Shown piece by piece: positions 9,510-19,002 of a DNA stretch of 64,000 nucleotides (within the stretch, counting starts at the first letter, position 1; each line of letters opens with the position of its first letter). The notes beneath the pieces are model-generated. The model was not told where the DNA came from and searched no databases. It saw only the letters and a list, made by a program, of their open reading frames with translations. Source of the stretch: Dehalobacter sp. DCM (GTDB lineage Bacteria > Bacillota > Desulfitobacteriia > Desulfitobacteriales > Syntrophobotulaceae). The stretch is from contig NZ_CP092282.1 of NCBI RefSeq assembly GCF_024972775.1, positions 4,369,525 through 4,433,524 on the forward strand, written 5' to 3'. A program made the translations under genes and the position numbers.

Positions 9510-10394
9510 TTAAATGTTCAAGAACTTTCTTACTGAAAAAGCACTAGCCAGAAATCCCATGGCGATTCCGCCAAAGAACATGATCAAAAGAACAGTGAGA
9601 ATAAACTGTTGACTGCTGACGACGGGGAGAAATGTCAATGACGTAATGATATAGTTCAAAAGACCGGTATACGTAACACCAACAAGCGTAATGGCCAGCA
9701 TGGCCCCGATCATGCCAATCAATATACCTTCAATTAAGAACGGCCAGCGCACAAACGATTTGCTTGCCCCCACAAGACGCATGATTTGGATCTCTTTCTC
9801 TCTTGAATTCACGTTTGTCTTGATATTCAGGACGATTAGCAGAAAAGATGCGCAGGCAAATGCCACGACCACACCAATCCCAATCCAACGCAGCCACTGA
9901 GTAAATTTGACTAGTTTTTCAACGAACCCCTGTCCATAACGGACTTTATCAATACCATCGAATCCGTTGACCTCTGCTGCAACCGCTTCGACCAAGCCAG
10001 CTTCGGTGGTCGTGATCGTTATCTTATTCGGAAAGGGATTGACCCCACCCAAATCTTCCAACAATGAGTCCGAATCCATGGTCTCTTGGAACTCAAGGAT
10101 TGCCTGATCCTTAGTGGTCAGCGTAACGGTAGCTATACCTTCAATACTTTCTATTTGGCTTTTCAGATCAGCAATCTGTGTGTCTGTCAAATCATCTTTA
10201 AGAAAAACGGCAATTTCTACCTGGGACTCAAAGGTATCTGCGATATTCTCGGTATTCACTAAAAAGAAAATGGAATATCCAAGAATCGTTAACGAAATCA
10301 TGACGGTTAAAATAGACGCTGCACTTAGCCAAAAATTTCTCTTAAGTGACAAGAGGGACTGCGTGATCACATAACCAAAAGAGTTAAAAGTCAA
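9510..10394 (-). CDS. ftsX: Cell-division ABC transporter permease FtsX
   Basis: FtsX is the membrane partner of FtsE; in this family it transmits ATPase activity to extracytoplasmic peptidoglycan hydrolases rather than moving a solute. The protein has 294 aa and four membrane segments (about residues 22-45, 168-195, 215-245, 257-285). A large external loop lies between TM1 and TM2, and the cytoplasmic motif VNSREKEIQIMRLVGAS is typical of FtsX. The TTG start overlaps the last 11 bp of ftsE and follows GGGGGCAT, indicating translational coupling. The following gene encodes the likely hydrolase target. Confidence 0.96.
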   Translation of the reverse strand: MTFNSFGYVITQSLLSLKRNFWLSAASILTVMISLTILGYSIFFLVNTENIADTFESQVEIAVFLKDDLTDTQIADLKSQIESIEGIATVTLTTKDQAILEFQETMDSDSLLEDLGGVNPFPNKITITTTEAGLVEAVAAEVNGFDGIDKVRYGQGFVEKLVKFTQWLRWIGIGVVVAFACASFLLIVLNIKTNVNSREKEIQIMRLVGASKSFVRWPFLIEGILIGMIGAMLAITLVGVTYTGLLNYIITSLTFLPVVSSQQFILTVLLIMFFGGIAMGFLASAFSVRKFLNI

Positions 10395-11070
10395 TTCGAT
10401 ATGCCCCCTCTTTACTGTCCGATGTTATTCTGCCTTCTTCGATGCGCACAACTCGTTTTTTCATTTTGTCGGTAATGTAGCGGGCATGCGTCGCCATGAC
10501 AATGGTTGTCCCCATTGCGTTGACATGGTCCAGTAACTCCATAATGTTCCAGGATGTTTCCACATCAAGATTACCCGTCGGTTCATCCGCGACAAGCAGT
10601 TCCGGACGATTGACCAGCGCTCTGGCAATACAGACCCGCTGTTGTTCCCCGCCGGATAACTCAGACGGAAATGAATTCTTTTTCTTGGAAAGTCCAACCA
10701 GATCAAGGATCCGATTGCTGTTCTCTCTGGTCTCTTTCTGACTCTTGCCAATAACTTGTTGTGCAAAAGCAACGTTCTCATAGACTGTTTTCGTCGGCAG
10801 TAACTTAAAGTCCTGGAAAATAACGCCTATTTTCCTTCTGACTAATGGAACCTGATGCGCATTAATTCTGACAAGATTTGTATTGTCTATCAAAACCTGT
10901 CCTCTGGTGGCTATCTCTTCACGGTATAACAATTTGATCAAAGTCGATTTGCCTGCGCCGCTGGCGCCAACCAGAAAAACAAATTCCCCTTTAGCAATGT
11001 CCAGATTAACATTCATTAATGCACGCGCCCCACTGGGATAAATTTTGGATACATTTTTCAGTTTGATCAT
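10384..11070 (-). CDS. ftsE: Cell-division ATP-binding protein FtsE
   Basis: FtsE is a cytoplasmic ABC ATPase paired with FtsX at the division or elongation site. The protein has 228 aa with Walker A GASGAGKST (about 36-44), Q-loop IFQDFKLLPTKTVYENV, signature LSGGEQQRV, Walker B LLVADEPTGNLD and H-loop MATHA. The start ATG follows GAGGAGAAAAATA. It is the first gene of the ftsE-ftsX-M23-ctpA cluster. The 512-bp region upstream carries repeat elements and the end of the transketolase operon. Confidence 0.97.
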   Translation of the reverse strand: MIKLKNVSKIYPSGARALMNVNLDIAKGEFVFLVGASGAGKSTLIKLLYREEIATRGQVLIDNTNLVRINAHQVPLVRRKIGVIFQDFKLLPTKTVYENVAFAQQVIGKSQKETRENSNRILDLVGLSKKKNSFPSELSGGEQQRVCIARALVNRPELLVADEPTGNLDVETSWNIMELLDHVNAMGTTIVMATHARYITDKMKKRVVRIEEGRITSDSKEGAYRIDF

Positions 11071-11125
11071 TATTTTTCTCCTCGACTAGTACCTTGTTAA
11101 CTCTAAAATGATAATATAATAGCTT

Positions 11126-11316
11126 GCAGATTTTTGTAAGACAAGGCGGATGATTGAGGCATACCGAGCGTATGTCGATTGACGTCCACGGATGGACTAA
11201 TGCCGCGGACACCATGGAGGGTGTAGGAGCGGCAAGGCCACGGATGGACTAATGCCGCGGACACCATGGAGGGTGTAGGAGCGGTGAAGACAACGCAGTA
11301 TTACTAAAAATCTGCC
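11126..11316 (+). repeat. Intergenic repeat, family B (copy 2, with internal 52-bp tandem)
   Basis: The element is bounded by imperfect inverted ends: GCAGATTTTTGTAAGACAAGG at 11126 and the complement GCAGATTTTTAGTAATAC at 11298-11315. Inside are a GCATAC/GTATG hairpin and two identical 47-bp units (11186-11232 and 11238-11284) separated by CAAGG, a 52-bp period. The first 44 bp of the unit recur, reverse-complemented, at 1-44. There is no transposase or ORF, so it looks like a small non-autonomous or structured element. Confidence 0.75.
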
Positions 11317-11479
11317 GCCAGAATATATAAGCTTTAGGGTTAATATGGTACTAACCTACTGTTGCGGTGCCAATATCTTTTATAACGTATTACTCTTCGA
11401 CATGATACTCCGATTTCCTGTTAAAAAAGGCTAGAAATATTAAACAAATTTACCTTATGATAACCATGCCAATAAATTA
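11317..11479. other. Intergenic remainder between ftsE and the transketolase genes
   Basis: The sequence is AT-rich with no ORF, terminator or repeat I can support. With repeat copy 2 and the terminator beside it, this accounts for the 512-bp gap. Confidence 0.5.
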
Positions 11480-11537
11480 AAACTGCATCATACATCGGGT
11501 ACAGAATTTTAAGTATACCCGAAAGCATGATGCAGTT
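11480..11537. terminator. Terminator after the transketolase genes
   Basis: A 12-bp outer stem (AAACTGCATCAT/ATGATGCAGTTT) encloses a second stem (TCGGGTA/TACCCGA). On the minus strand it runs into TTTTAATTTATT. It lies 45 bp after the tktB stop and is nearly symmetric. Confidence 0.65.
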
Positions 11538-11582
11538 TGATTCTGACATAAACATTCTTTGTGGATTGAATTATGACCGACT

Positions 11583-12542
11583 TTATTTTCGTTGCATTAC
11601 GTCCTTGACAGCGGCTATGATATCTTGGGCTTTCAAGTGATACTTCGCCAGAAGTTCATCCGGACGGCCAGATTCTCCAAAGAGGTCCTGTACACCAACA
11701 CGACGCATAGGCACCGGATAAGTCTCACCGAGCACTTCCGCCACGGCACTTCCAAGACCGCCGATAATATTATGTTCTTCCGCCGTAACAACCGCCCCGG
11801 TGTTTTTCGCCACTTGAACGATCGTATCCTGATCGATCGGCTTGACGCACGCACAGTTTACAACCGTGATTTCAATACCATCCGCACTCAGTTCGTTAGC
11901 CGCTTTCAAGGCTTCCACAACCATAAGGCCGTTAGCAATCACCGCTGCATCTGTTCCTTCTCTGATCACGTTGGCTTTGCCTATTTCAAATTGATACTCC
12001 GAATCAAAAAGCACCGGCAATGCCAGTCTTCCCAGCCGGATATAGACCGGTCCACGAAACGCTGCCGCCGCTTTGATAACTTGGCTGGTTTCTTCGGCAT
12101 CCGCAGGCACCAGCACCGTCATATTTGGTACGGAGCGCATGATGGCCACATCTTCAATCGCCTGATGCGACGCCCCGTCTTCTCCGACACTGATACCGGC
12201 ATGTGTTGCGGCAATTTTTACATTCAACTTGGGATAAGCGATGGAGTTACGAATAATTTCAAATGCCCGTCCTGTCGCAAAGATGGCAAACGTGCTGGCG
12301 AAAGGAATCTTTCCCGCTGCTGCCAGACCTGCTGAAAAACCAAGCAGGTTTTGTTCTGCGACACCCATATTGATGAAGCGTTCCGGGAAAACCTTGGCAA
12401 AATCAGCCGTCTTCGTTGATTTGGACAAATCCGCATCGAGGACAACAATATCTTTATTGTCTGCACCGAGTTGAGCCAGTGTTTTTCCATAAGCGTCACG
12501 TGTTGCGATACTCTGTGTCGTATTAAGATCAAAGACTCCCAT
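11583..12542 (-). CDS. Transketolase, C-terminal subunit
   Basis: This is the pyrimidine-binding and C-terminal half of transketolase (pentose phosphate pathway: two-carbon transfer between sugar phosphates, thiamine diphosphate cofactor). It works as a heteromer with the N-terminal subunit encoded just upstream. The protein has about 319 aa. The motifs GVAEQNLLGFSAG (with the cofactor-activating Glu) and THAGISVGEDGASHQ are conserved. The start chosen is ATG 12542 ([10 protein letters not shown]). It follows GGAGGTGGGAAGTA and overlaps the upstream stop as TAATG; an open extension to 12611 would lie inside the neighbour. Split transketolases are common in Clostridia. Confidence 0.92.
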   Translation of the reverse strand: MGVFDLNTTQSIATRDAYGKTLAQLGADNKDIVVLDADLSKSTKTADFAKVFPERFINMGVAEQNLLGFSAGLAAAGKIPFASTFAIFATGRAFEIIRNSIAYPKLNVKIAATHAGISVGEDGASHQAIEDVAIMRSVPNMTVLVPADAEETSQVIKAAAAFRGPVYIRLGRLALPVLFDSEYQFEIGKANVIREGTDAAVIANGLMVVEALKAANELSADGIEITVVNCACVKPIDQDTIVQVAKNTGAVVTAEEHNIIGGLGSAVAEVLGETYPVPMRRVGVQDLFGESGRPDELLAKYHLKAQDIIAAVKDVMQRK

Positions 12543-13354
12543 TACTTCCCACCTCCCAGTTCGGTCAGGGCTGTTTCCGCTTGTTCCGGATTCGGCGCAT
12601 TTCCGTGCCATCCTGCTTCATTTTCCATGAAGGAAACCCCTTTGCCCTTTACGGTTTTGGCAATGATCATGGTGGGCTTTCCTTGAAGACCTTTCGCTGT
12701 TTCAATCGCGCTATAGATTTCTTCAGAAGCATGCCCATCAATTTCGAGAACATTCCAGCCGAATGCGCGCCATTTTTCATCCAACGGCGCGGAGTTCATG
12801 ACGTTTTCGGTCTTCCCGTCGATTTGAAGACCATTGCAGTCAAGAAATGCCGTGAGATTATCCAGTTGGTAATGGGCGGCCGCCATGGCGGCTTCCCAAA
12901 CTAGGCCTTCCGCCATCTCGCCGTCTCCCAGCAGACAATAGACACGGTAATCCTTCTGATCCAGCTTTCCGGCCAGCGCCATGCCACATGCAGCGGATAT
13001 CCCCTGTCCCAGAGACCCGGTCGACATATCGACGCCCGGTACCTTCTTCATATCAGGGTGACCCTGCAGAAAATGACCGGTCTTCCTCAAGCTTGAGAGT
13101 TCCTCTCTGGGAAAATAACCTTTCGCGGCCAGTGCCGCATAGAGCACCGGTGCAGCGTGGCCTTTGCTTAAGATAAAACGATCTCTTTCAGGCCAATCCG
13201 GACGAGACGGATCAACATTCATCACCTTGAAATACAAAACTGCCAATATATCCGCTGCCGAGAGGCTGCCACCGGGATGACCGGATTTTGCCTTCAACAG
13301 CATGGAAATGATATCCTTGCGAATACCGCAGGCTATTTCTCTAAGCTCAGACAT
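12542..13354 (-). CDS. Transketolase, N-terminal subunit
   Basis: This is the diphosphate-binding half of transketolase, 270 aa. The thiamine diphosphate/Mg motif runs from GDGEMAEG (about 145) to the Asn of DCNGLQ. Substrate-phosphate and cofactor residues [11 protein letters not shown] and [14 protein letters not shown] are present. The ATG is preceded by GGAGGAATTTTATTCT, a rather long spacing. Its stop codon shares one base with the start of the C-terminal subunit, which should give near-equimolar translation. The pair sits between prfB and ftsE, a place where Bacillus has no transketolase, so it is probably a lineage-specific insertion. Confidence 0.93.
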   Translation of the reverse strand: MSELREIACGIRKDIISMLLKAKSGHPGGSLSAADILAVLYFKVMNVDPSRPDWPERDRFILSKGHAAPVLYAALAAKGYFPREELSSLRKTGHFLQGHPDMKKVPGVDMSTGSLGQGISAACGMALAGKLDQKDYRVYCLLGDGEMAEGLVWEAAMAAAHYQLDNLTAFLDCNGLQIDGKTENVMNSAPLDEKWRAFGWNVLEIDGHASEEIYSAIETAKGLQGKPTMIIAKTVKGKGVSFMENEAGWHGNAPNPEQAETALTELGGGK

Positions 13355-13433
13355 AGAATAAAATTCCTCCTTATTCTAATAGCGTGTTCATCGTTAATAT
13401 GGCTTAATTAGTATGCAATCTCTCACTTTGCCA

Positions 13434-14541
13434 TTATTGATTCTGACTAATATTTTGCTGCAGAAACGCCGATACAAAATCGTCGATTTCGCCATCCATG
13501 ACCGAATTGACATTACCTGTCTCATAATTAGTCCGGTGGTCCTTGACCATACTGTAGGGATGAAATACATAGGAACGGATTTGACTTCCCCAAGCGATAT
13601 CATTGAGTTCGCCGCGGACCTCCGAAATCTCTTCCTCCTGTTGTTTCCGTTTCAGTTCAAGCAATTTTGCCTGAAGGACGCGCATACAATACGCTCTGTT
13701 TTGAATCTGCGAGCGTTCGCTTTGGCATTGGACGATTATCCCCGTCGGAATATGAGTGATTCTTACCGCCGAATCTGTCTTGTTGACATGCTGTCCGCCG
13801 GCACCGCCGGAGCGATACGTATCTACTTTCAAATCTTCCGAATCGATGGTTATTTCGGTATCCTCCGTCACTTCCGGGATCACATCCACCGAAGCAAACG
13901 ACGTATGCCTCCTGCCGGAGGCATCAAAAGGGGAGATACGCACTAAACGGTGTACCCCTTTTTCACTCTTGGCATAGCCATAAGCATTTTCCCCTGCCAA
14001 GGAAAATGTGGCGCTTTTAATACCGGCCTCATCGCCAGGCAGAAGGTCGAGTGTTTCCACTTTAAATCCACGGCGCTCACCCCAGCGCACATACATTCTA
14101 TAGAGCATCTGCACCCAGTCCTGGGCTTCCGTTCCACCTGCACCGGCATGCAGTGTGATGATGGCGTTATTCTGATCATAGGGTCCGCTGAGCAAAATCT
14201 CCAATTCTAAATTGGAAAATCGGGTCTGCAGGCCTTTGACCGATTTCTCTATATCCTCTTCCAACGACGTATCGTCTTCCTCGACTGCTAATTCCCACAG
14301 GGTAGACGTATCCTCCAACTCTGTTTGGAGCTGTTCATATAAAGCCACTTTATCTTTTTCCCGGGCCAGTTCCTGCATTATTTTTTGCGCAGACACAGGA
14401 TCATCCCAGAACCCCGGCTTATTAAGCTCCTCTTCCAGTCTTCCTATTTTCACATGACGGCCAGCAACGTCAAAGGGAAACCCTCAAATCTGCGAGGCGC
14501 AATTTTAGGTTTTCAATTTCTTTTTTCCAGTCGGCGAGCAC
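13434..14541 (-). CDS. prfB: Peptide chain release factor 2, with programmed +1 frameshift
   Basis: RF2 releases peptides at UGA and UAA stop codons on the ribosome. The long reading frame (13434-14453) lacks the N-terminus, which lies in another frame. From GTG 14541 (after AGGAA, 9-nt spacing) 23 codons begin MLADWKKEIENLK and end RVSL at an in-frame TGA (14470-14472). A CTT-TGA-C slippery site preceded by AGGG shifts the ribosome +1 and continues DVAGRHVKIGRLEEE. The joined product is 368 aa, the normal length. GGQ is present in SGGAGGQHVNKTDSAV. The specificity region is not disrupted. Low RF2 favours the shift, so the gene is autoregulated. Downstream of secA, as in many Firmicutes. Confidence 0.95.
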
Positions 14542-14631
14542 ACAAATCACTTCCTAGATTCATAATTTATTATCTTTATTATTAAAGTAAAATCCGCAGA
14601 GTTTGTCAAGGTCAACGCCTGTCCGCCGGCA

Positions 14632-17145
14632 TCATGCATTGATGCCGCAGCATTTTTTATATTTCTTCCCGCTGCCGCATGGGCATGGATCATTGCGTCC
14701 GATTTGTTCCCCTGCTTTCCGGGGCGTCTTTGCCTTTTCTTTCTCTTCCTCCTCGTAGCGATTTTCTGTAACCTTTTGATTCTGTTCGGGGACTTGTGTC
14801 GTGATCCGGGGTGTGACCCTCAGGATATACGTTGCCACATCTTCTTGGATAGCCTCAATCATTCCCTGGAACATTTCGAAAGCTTCATTACGATATTCAA
14901 TCAGAGGATCACGCTGACCGTAAGCCCTTAAACCGATGCCCTCCTTCAGGCTGTCCATAGCAACAAGGTGATCTTTCCAGCGGGTGTCGACGACCTGCAG
15001 GACGACGGCTCTTTCAATTTCCCGCATTAATTCAGAACCAAACTGGGCTTCTCGGCTCGCATACAGTTCATGGACGCTGTCCAGAAGCAGCTCTTCAACT
15101 TCCTCTCGAGACAGGTTCGTGATCTGCTCGGCAGTAAAATCATGGTCGGGAAGAATAACATTATCAATATATTCGAGAAAACTCACCAGGTCCCATTCCT
15201 CGGGATAAGGACTATCCGCGCTGTAGCGGGCCACGGTGTCCACGATGACCTTCTGAATCATCTCCATGACCTGATCCTTCAGATTGCCGCCGGTCAGGAC
15301 ATCACGGCGCTGCGAGTAAATGATTTCACGCTGTTTATTCATGACATCGTCATAGTTTAAAACATGTTTCCGAATGTCAAAGTTCCTGCCTTCAACGCGT
15401 TTCTGCGCATTCTCTATACTTTTGCTGACAATCTTAGATTCCACCGGGATACTGTCATCCATACCGAGTTTATCCATCAGCCCGGCAATATTGTCTCCAC
15501 CAAAGAGACGCATCAGATCATCGTCCAGCGAGATATAAAACTGCGACGATCCCGGGTCTCCCTGACGGCCGGAACGTCCGCGAAGCTGGTTGTCAATCCG
15601 TCTGGACTCATGCCTTTCCGTTCCGATGATATGCAGTCCGCCAATTTCTTTGACCCCTTCCCCCAGTACGATATCCGTACCACGTCCGGCCATGTTGGTA
15701 GCAATGGTGACCATGCCCGGCTCACCTGCTTTGGCCACGATCTGTGCCTCGATCTCATGGAATTTCGCATTGAGTACCTGGTGAGGAATATTCTTTTTCT
15801 TTAGCATATCACTAATTCTTTCGGATCTTTCAATGGAAATAGTACCGACTAAAACCGGTTGCCCAGCCATATGTTTTTCGATAATATCGTTGACTACGGC
15901 GTTAAATTTGCCTTCTTCCGTCCGATAAATGATATCGGGGAGATCCTGGCGGATCATCGGAAGGTTAGTAGGTACTTCTACAACGTCCAAATGATAAATA
16001 TTAATAAATTCCTGTTCTTCAGTCCGAGCCGTACCCGTCATACCGCCAAGCTTTTTGTACATTCGGAAAAAGTTCTGGAACGTGATCGTTGCCAAGGTCT
16101 GTGATTCACGTTCGATCTTGACATTTTCCTTCGCTTCGATAGCCTGGTGTAATCCCTCGCTGTAGCGCCGGCCAAACATTAAGCGGCCGGTAAATTCATC
16201 CACAATGATGACCTGTCCGTCTTTGACGACATAATCCCGATCTCGCCTGAACAACGTATGCGCTTTAAGGGCTTGATTAACATGGTGGGCCACCTCATTG
16301 TGTAAATCATCATAAAGGTTGTCAACCCCGAGCATTTTTTCAACACGGGTTATTCCGGCTTCCGTAAGGGTAACCACTTTGTCCTTTTCATTAACATGAT
16401 AATCATCCTCAATGATAAGCCTCGGGATGACTTTGGCGACGCGATAATACAATTCTGTCGGCTTGTCCGATTCACCTGAAATAATTAATGGTGTTCTGGC
16501 TTCATCAATGAGAATGGAGTCCACCTCGTCAACGATAGCATAATTTAATTCTCGCTGAACAACAGCCAGGGGATTTACTGCCATGTTGTCCCTCAAATAA
16601 TCAAATCCAAATTCGTTGTTGGTGCCATAAGTGATATCTGCGTTATAACTCTCCCGCCGTTGGTCATGCGTCAAGCCATGAACGATCAATCCAACCGAAA
16701 GGCCCAAAAAGTTATAAATCTGACTCATCCATCCGGCGTCACGGGATGCAAGATAGTCATTCACGGTGACGACATGGACTCCCTTGCCGGTCAACGCATT
16801 TAAATACGTTGGTAGTGTTGCGACCAAGGTTTTACCTTCTCCGGTTTTCATCTCGGAGATTCGGCCGTCATGGAGGACCATGCCGCCGATAAGCTGAACA
16901 TCATAATGCCGCTGACCAAGTACGCGTTTAGAAGCTTCTCTAACCACAGCAAAGGCTTCCGGCAATAAGTCGTCCAGGCTTTCTCCCTGCACAAGCCGTT
17001 CCTTAAATTCAGCTGTTTTCGCCTGTAAGGCTCGGTCGGAAAGAGCCTGCACCTGCGGCTCCATTTGATTGATTATGTCTACCTTTTTTTGATACTTTTT
17101 AATATCTCGCGCATTATCATCCAATAAATTTTTTAAAAATCCCAT
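14632..17145 (-). CDS. secA: Preprotein translocase ATPase SecA
   Basis: SecA is the motor that pushes unfolded preproteins through SecYEG. The protein has about 837 aa. Walker A is MKTGEGKTL (about residue 100), Walker B includes [17 protein letters not shown], and helicase motif [10 protein letters not shown] is present. The C-terminal zinc-binding tail [16 protein letters not shown] binds SecB or lipids in this family. The chosen ATG 17145 ([10 protein letters not shown]) follows AAGGTGGAAACT; an upstream GTG (17154) is inside that ribosome site. The hpf-secA-prfB order is conserved in Firmicutes. Confidence 0.97.
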   Translation of the reverse strand: MGFLKNLLDDNARDIKKYQKKVDIINQMEPQVQALSDRALQAKTAEFKERLVQGESLDDLLPEAFAVVREASKRVLGQRHYDVQLIGGMVLHDGRISEMKTGEGKTLVATLPTYLNALTGKGVHVVTVNDYLASRDAGWMSQIYNFLGLSVGLIVHGLTHDQRRESYNADITYGTNNEFGFDYLRDNMAVNPLAVVQRELNYAIVDEVDSILIDEARTPLIISGESDKPTELYYRVAKVIPRLIIEDDYHVNEKDKVVTLTEAGITRVEKMLGVDNLYDDLHNEVAHHVNQALKAHTLFRRDRDYVVKDGQVIIVDEFTGRLMFGRRYSEGLHQAIEAKENVKIERESQTLATITFQNFFRMYKKLGGMTGTARTEEQEFINIYHLDVVEVPTNLPMIRQDLPDIIYRTEEGKFNAVVNDIIEKHMAGQPVLVGTISIERSERISDMLKKKNIPHQVLNAKFHEIEAQIVAKAGEPGMVTIATNMAGRGTDIVLGEGVKEIGGLHIIGTERHESRRIDNQLRGRSGRQGDPGSSQFYISLDDDLMRLFGGDNIAGLMDKLGMDDSIPVESKIVSKSIENAQKRVEGRNFDIRKHVLNYDDVMNKQREIIYSQRRDVLTGGNLKDQVMEMIQKVIVDTVARYSADSPYPEEWDLVSFLEYIDNVILPDHDFTAEQITNLSREEVEELLLDSVHELYASREAQFGSELMREIERAVVLQVVDTRWKDHLVAMDSLKEGIGLRAYGQRDPLIEYRNEAFEMFQGMIEAIQEDVATYILRVTPRITTQVPEQNQKVTENRYEEEEKEKAKTPRKAGEQIGRNDPCPCGSGKKYKKCCGINA

Positions 17146-17268
17146 AGTTTCCACCTTTCACCTTTTTAAGGTGTATTTCCCTATCTATTTTAACACTCTG
17201 CTTCTAAAGGTTCAATCTAACCCTTTCTGCTAAACATTGCACCTTCATGCAGAGTATATTTTCATAAC

Positions 17269-17300
17269 AAATGTCCCGCAATTGATATAACGGGACATTT
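17269..17300 (-). terminator. Possible terminator after hpf
   Basis: A perfect 10-bp stem, AAATGTCCCG/CGGGACATTT, with a 12-nt loop sits 60 bp past the hpf stop. The trailing T tract on the minus strand is short, so it may be weak or only an RNA end structure. Confidence 0.45.
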
Positions 17301-17360
17301 GTTCGTTCCAGCTATGTTTGAACTCAGCGTCTACACTCAATTCACAATCCGAATGATGAT

Positions 17361-17891
17361 TTAGAATTCGGGTTCCAGCAATCCATAACCGCCATGTTTG
17401 CGGCGATAGACAACATTGATCTGCTCCGTATCTGAATTAGCAAATACATAGAAGTTATGCCCAATTAAATTCATTTGCATAACAGCTTCTTCAACGGACA
17501 TCATTTGGGCTGAGAATTTTTTGTTTTTGACAATACCGTCGACGATAGTAAGCTCTTCATCTTCTTCCATCACAAAACTGGGCTCTTCTTTTGTCCCCTT
17601 GACCCTATTCTTTCCTATGCGTTTCCGGTATTTCTCCATCTGACGTTCGAGCTTATCCACAACAAGGTCAATGGAAGAATACATGTTATCAGTTTCTTCT
17701 TCACCTCTCAGGATAAAGCCATTCAGCGGGGCAGTCACCTCAACTTTTTGACGTTCCTTCTCAACGGACAGCATGACTTGAATATCAAGGAAATCATCGG
17801 AGTACTTTTCCAGTTTACGAACACGTTTTTCAACATACTCTTTGAGGGAATCTGTGATCTTCATCTGTTTGCTTCGAACATTGATATTCAT
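17361..17891 (-). CDS. hpf: Long-form ribosome hibernation promoting factor
   Basis: HPF binds the 30S decoding region and dimerises 70S ribosomes into inactive 100S particles during slow growth. The 176-aa protein has the N-terminal S30AE/YfiA domain (about 1-100). A variable acidic linker follows (about 101-120), then the C-terminal dimerisation domain (about 121-176, MSVEEAVMQMNLIGHNFYVFANSDTEQ split across the conserved core). The length marks it as the long form found in Firmicutes. The ATG follows AAAGGGGTTGAGACA. Upstream lies a cluster of DnaA-box-like sites. It is co-oriented with secA and prfB. Confidence 0.96.
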   Translation of the reverse strand: MNINVRSKQMKITDSLKEYVEKRVRKLEKYSDDFLDIQVMLSVEKERQKVEVTAPLNGFILRGEEETDNMYSSIDLVVDKLERQMEKYRKRIGKNRVKGTKEEPSFVMEEDEELTIVDGIVKNKKFSAQMMSVEEAVMQMNLIGHNFYVFANSDTEQINVVYRRKHGGYGLLEPEF

Positions 17892-18258
17892 TGTCTCAAC
17901 CCCTTTCGCCTGATACGATAGTAATAAACGGATACTCTATTAAGTATTCATCTTCGACCTTAAAATTCCTGCCACAATTTGTCTCGTTCCCTATATTATT
18001 GCCTGAGCATGCTGAAAACATCCTGAGAGCCTCTGTCGTTTTTTAAGTATATAATTTCCGTGGAGAGAGAAATTTCGTTGAAGTTATACACATTCAATTG
18101 TGGATAGTGTTGATAACTATGTTTTTTAGCGATTATTTCGGTTTTTTTTGGTGGATAACATCGTTTACAATCCGACAATTAGTACTTTAGTCCTGCATTT
18201 TATGTTTATCCTCTGTTTTTATTTTACAGCATTCTCTTAAAATCTTACTCTATTGACA
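17892..18258. other. Intergenic region between comFC and hpf
   Basis: This 367-bp gap has no credible gene. It holds the DnaA-box-like cluster at 18084-18158 and T-rich runs near 18122 and 18142. The hpf promoter must lie here but I cannot assign its hexamers. Confidence 0.5.
18084..18158. promoter_or_regulatory. Cluster of four DnaA-box-like 9-mers
   Basis: TTATACACA (18084-18092) is a perfect TTATNCACA. TGTGGATAG (18099-18107), TGTTGATAA (18108-18116) and GGTGGATAA (18150-18158) each differ at one base from the complement TGTGNATAA. The first is on one strand and the other three on the other. Four such sites in 75 bp of AT-rich DNA resemble the DnaA-box clusters known outside oriC in Bacillus. 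Confidence 0.5.
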
Positions 18259-19002
18259 TTATTCTTCTTTCCCTGCACCCAGACAAACTGCGTATATATT
18301 GTCTATACCGCCTGTTTTCAGAGCTTTGCTGCATTCCTCCAAGGTTGCTCCAGTTGTGACAACATCGTCTACAAGCCAAACGGTATGGATATGCTTTCCA
18401 AAATTAGGTTTAAGTGTAAATGCACCTTGAAGGTTCTTCAGTCTTTCCCGGCGCCCTAACGCTGTTTGTGACAAGGTCTCCCTGTTCCTAAGAAGCATAT
18501 CTTTAATGTCGATCCCCAAACGGCGACTGAGAATAGAAGCCAAGACCTCCGCCTGATTGTAGCCTCTTTGCGCTAATCGCGCAGGATGCATAGGAATAGG
18601 CACAAGGGCGTCGGGCGGAGGAAGCACGTTAATCACCCAGGACACAAGATCGTCAGCCAGGGCCAAAAGGTGATACGGCTGACTTTTAAACTTGATCCGG
18701 TGGATATAGTCCTTCAACGCGCCGTGATAGTGACCCAGCGCGGTGACTTTCCGGAGCCCCTGAGGCCCATTACCGGACTCGCAGTCTCTGCAGACTTGTT
18801 TCTGGATCGGAATAATTTTCCCGCAGGCAATACACCGCGGACTTTTTGTCAGCAGATATCGTTCTCGACAATCAGCGCATACCACATCCTCCGACCGATT
18901 ACCGCATAATACACATTCCTCTTCGTCCTTAAACCAGAGCGTGGCTGCGTACTGCTTTGAATTAAGCCACGCTACCTGCAGATTATTACGCCATCCGCTC
19001 AT
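18259..19002 (-). CDS. comFC: ComF family phosphoribosyltransferase-like protein (ComFC)
   Basis: ComFC is a late competence protein needed, in Bacillus, for efficient uptake of single-stranded DNA; it acts in the cytoplasm with ComFA. About 247 aa. The N-terminus carries zinc-binding pairs CVLCG, CADC, CIACGK and CRDC. The C-terminus is a phosphoribosyltransferase fold with the PRPP motif VWLVDDVVTTGATL. Two conserved substrate-side stretches, PIPMHPARLAQRGYNQ and SQTALGRRERLKNLQGAF, are present. The chosen ATG 19002 (MSGWRNNLQ) follows GGGGGAGCTCAC and overlaps comFA by 17 bp; a longer frame to 19041 has no good ribosome site. Confidence 0.93.
   Translation of the reverse strand: MSGWRNNLQVAWLNSKQYAATLWFKDEEECVLCGNRSEDVVCADCRERYLLTKSPRCIACGKIIPIQKQVCRDCESGNGPQGLRKVTALGHYHGALKDYIHRIKFKSQPYHLLALADDLVSWVINVLPPPDALVPIPMHPARLAQRGYNQAEVLASILSRRLGIDIKDMLLRNRETLSQTALGRRERLKNLQGAFTLKPNFGKHIHTVWLVDDVVTTGATLEECSKALKTGGIDNIYAVCLGAGKEE

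Noticed and set aside
11592-12335. 247-codon plus-strand frame opposite the transketolase C-terminal subunit
   Set aside because: Antisense frame kept open by the codon bias of the real gene; composition is unlike a protein (His/Arg/Phe rich).
17996-18178. 60-codon minus-strand frame across the DnaA-box cluster
   Set aside because: No ribosome site, low-complexity composition, and it lies over the probable hpf regulatory region.
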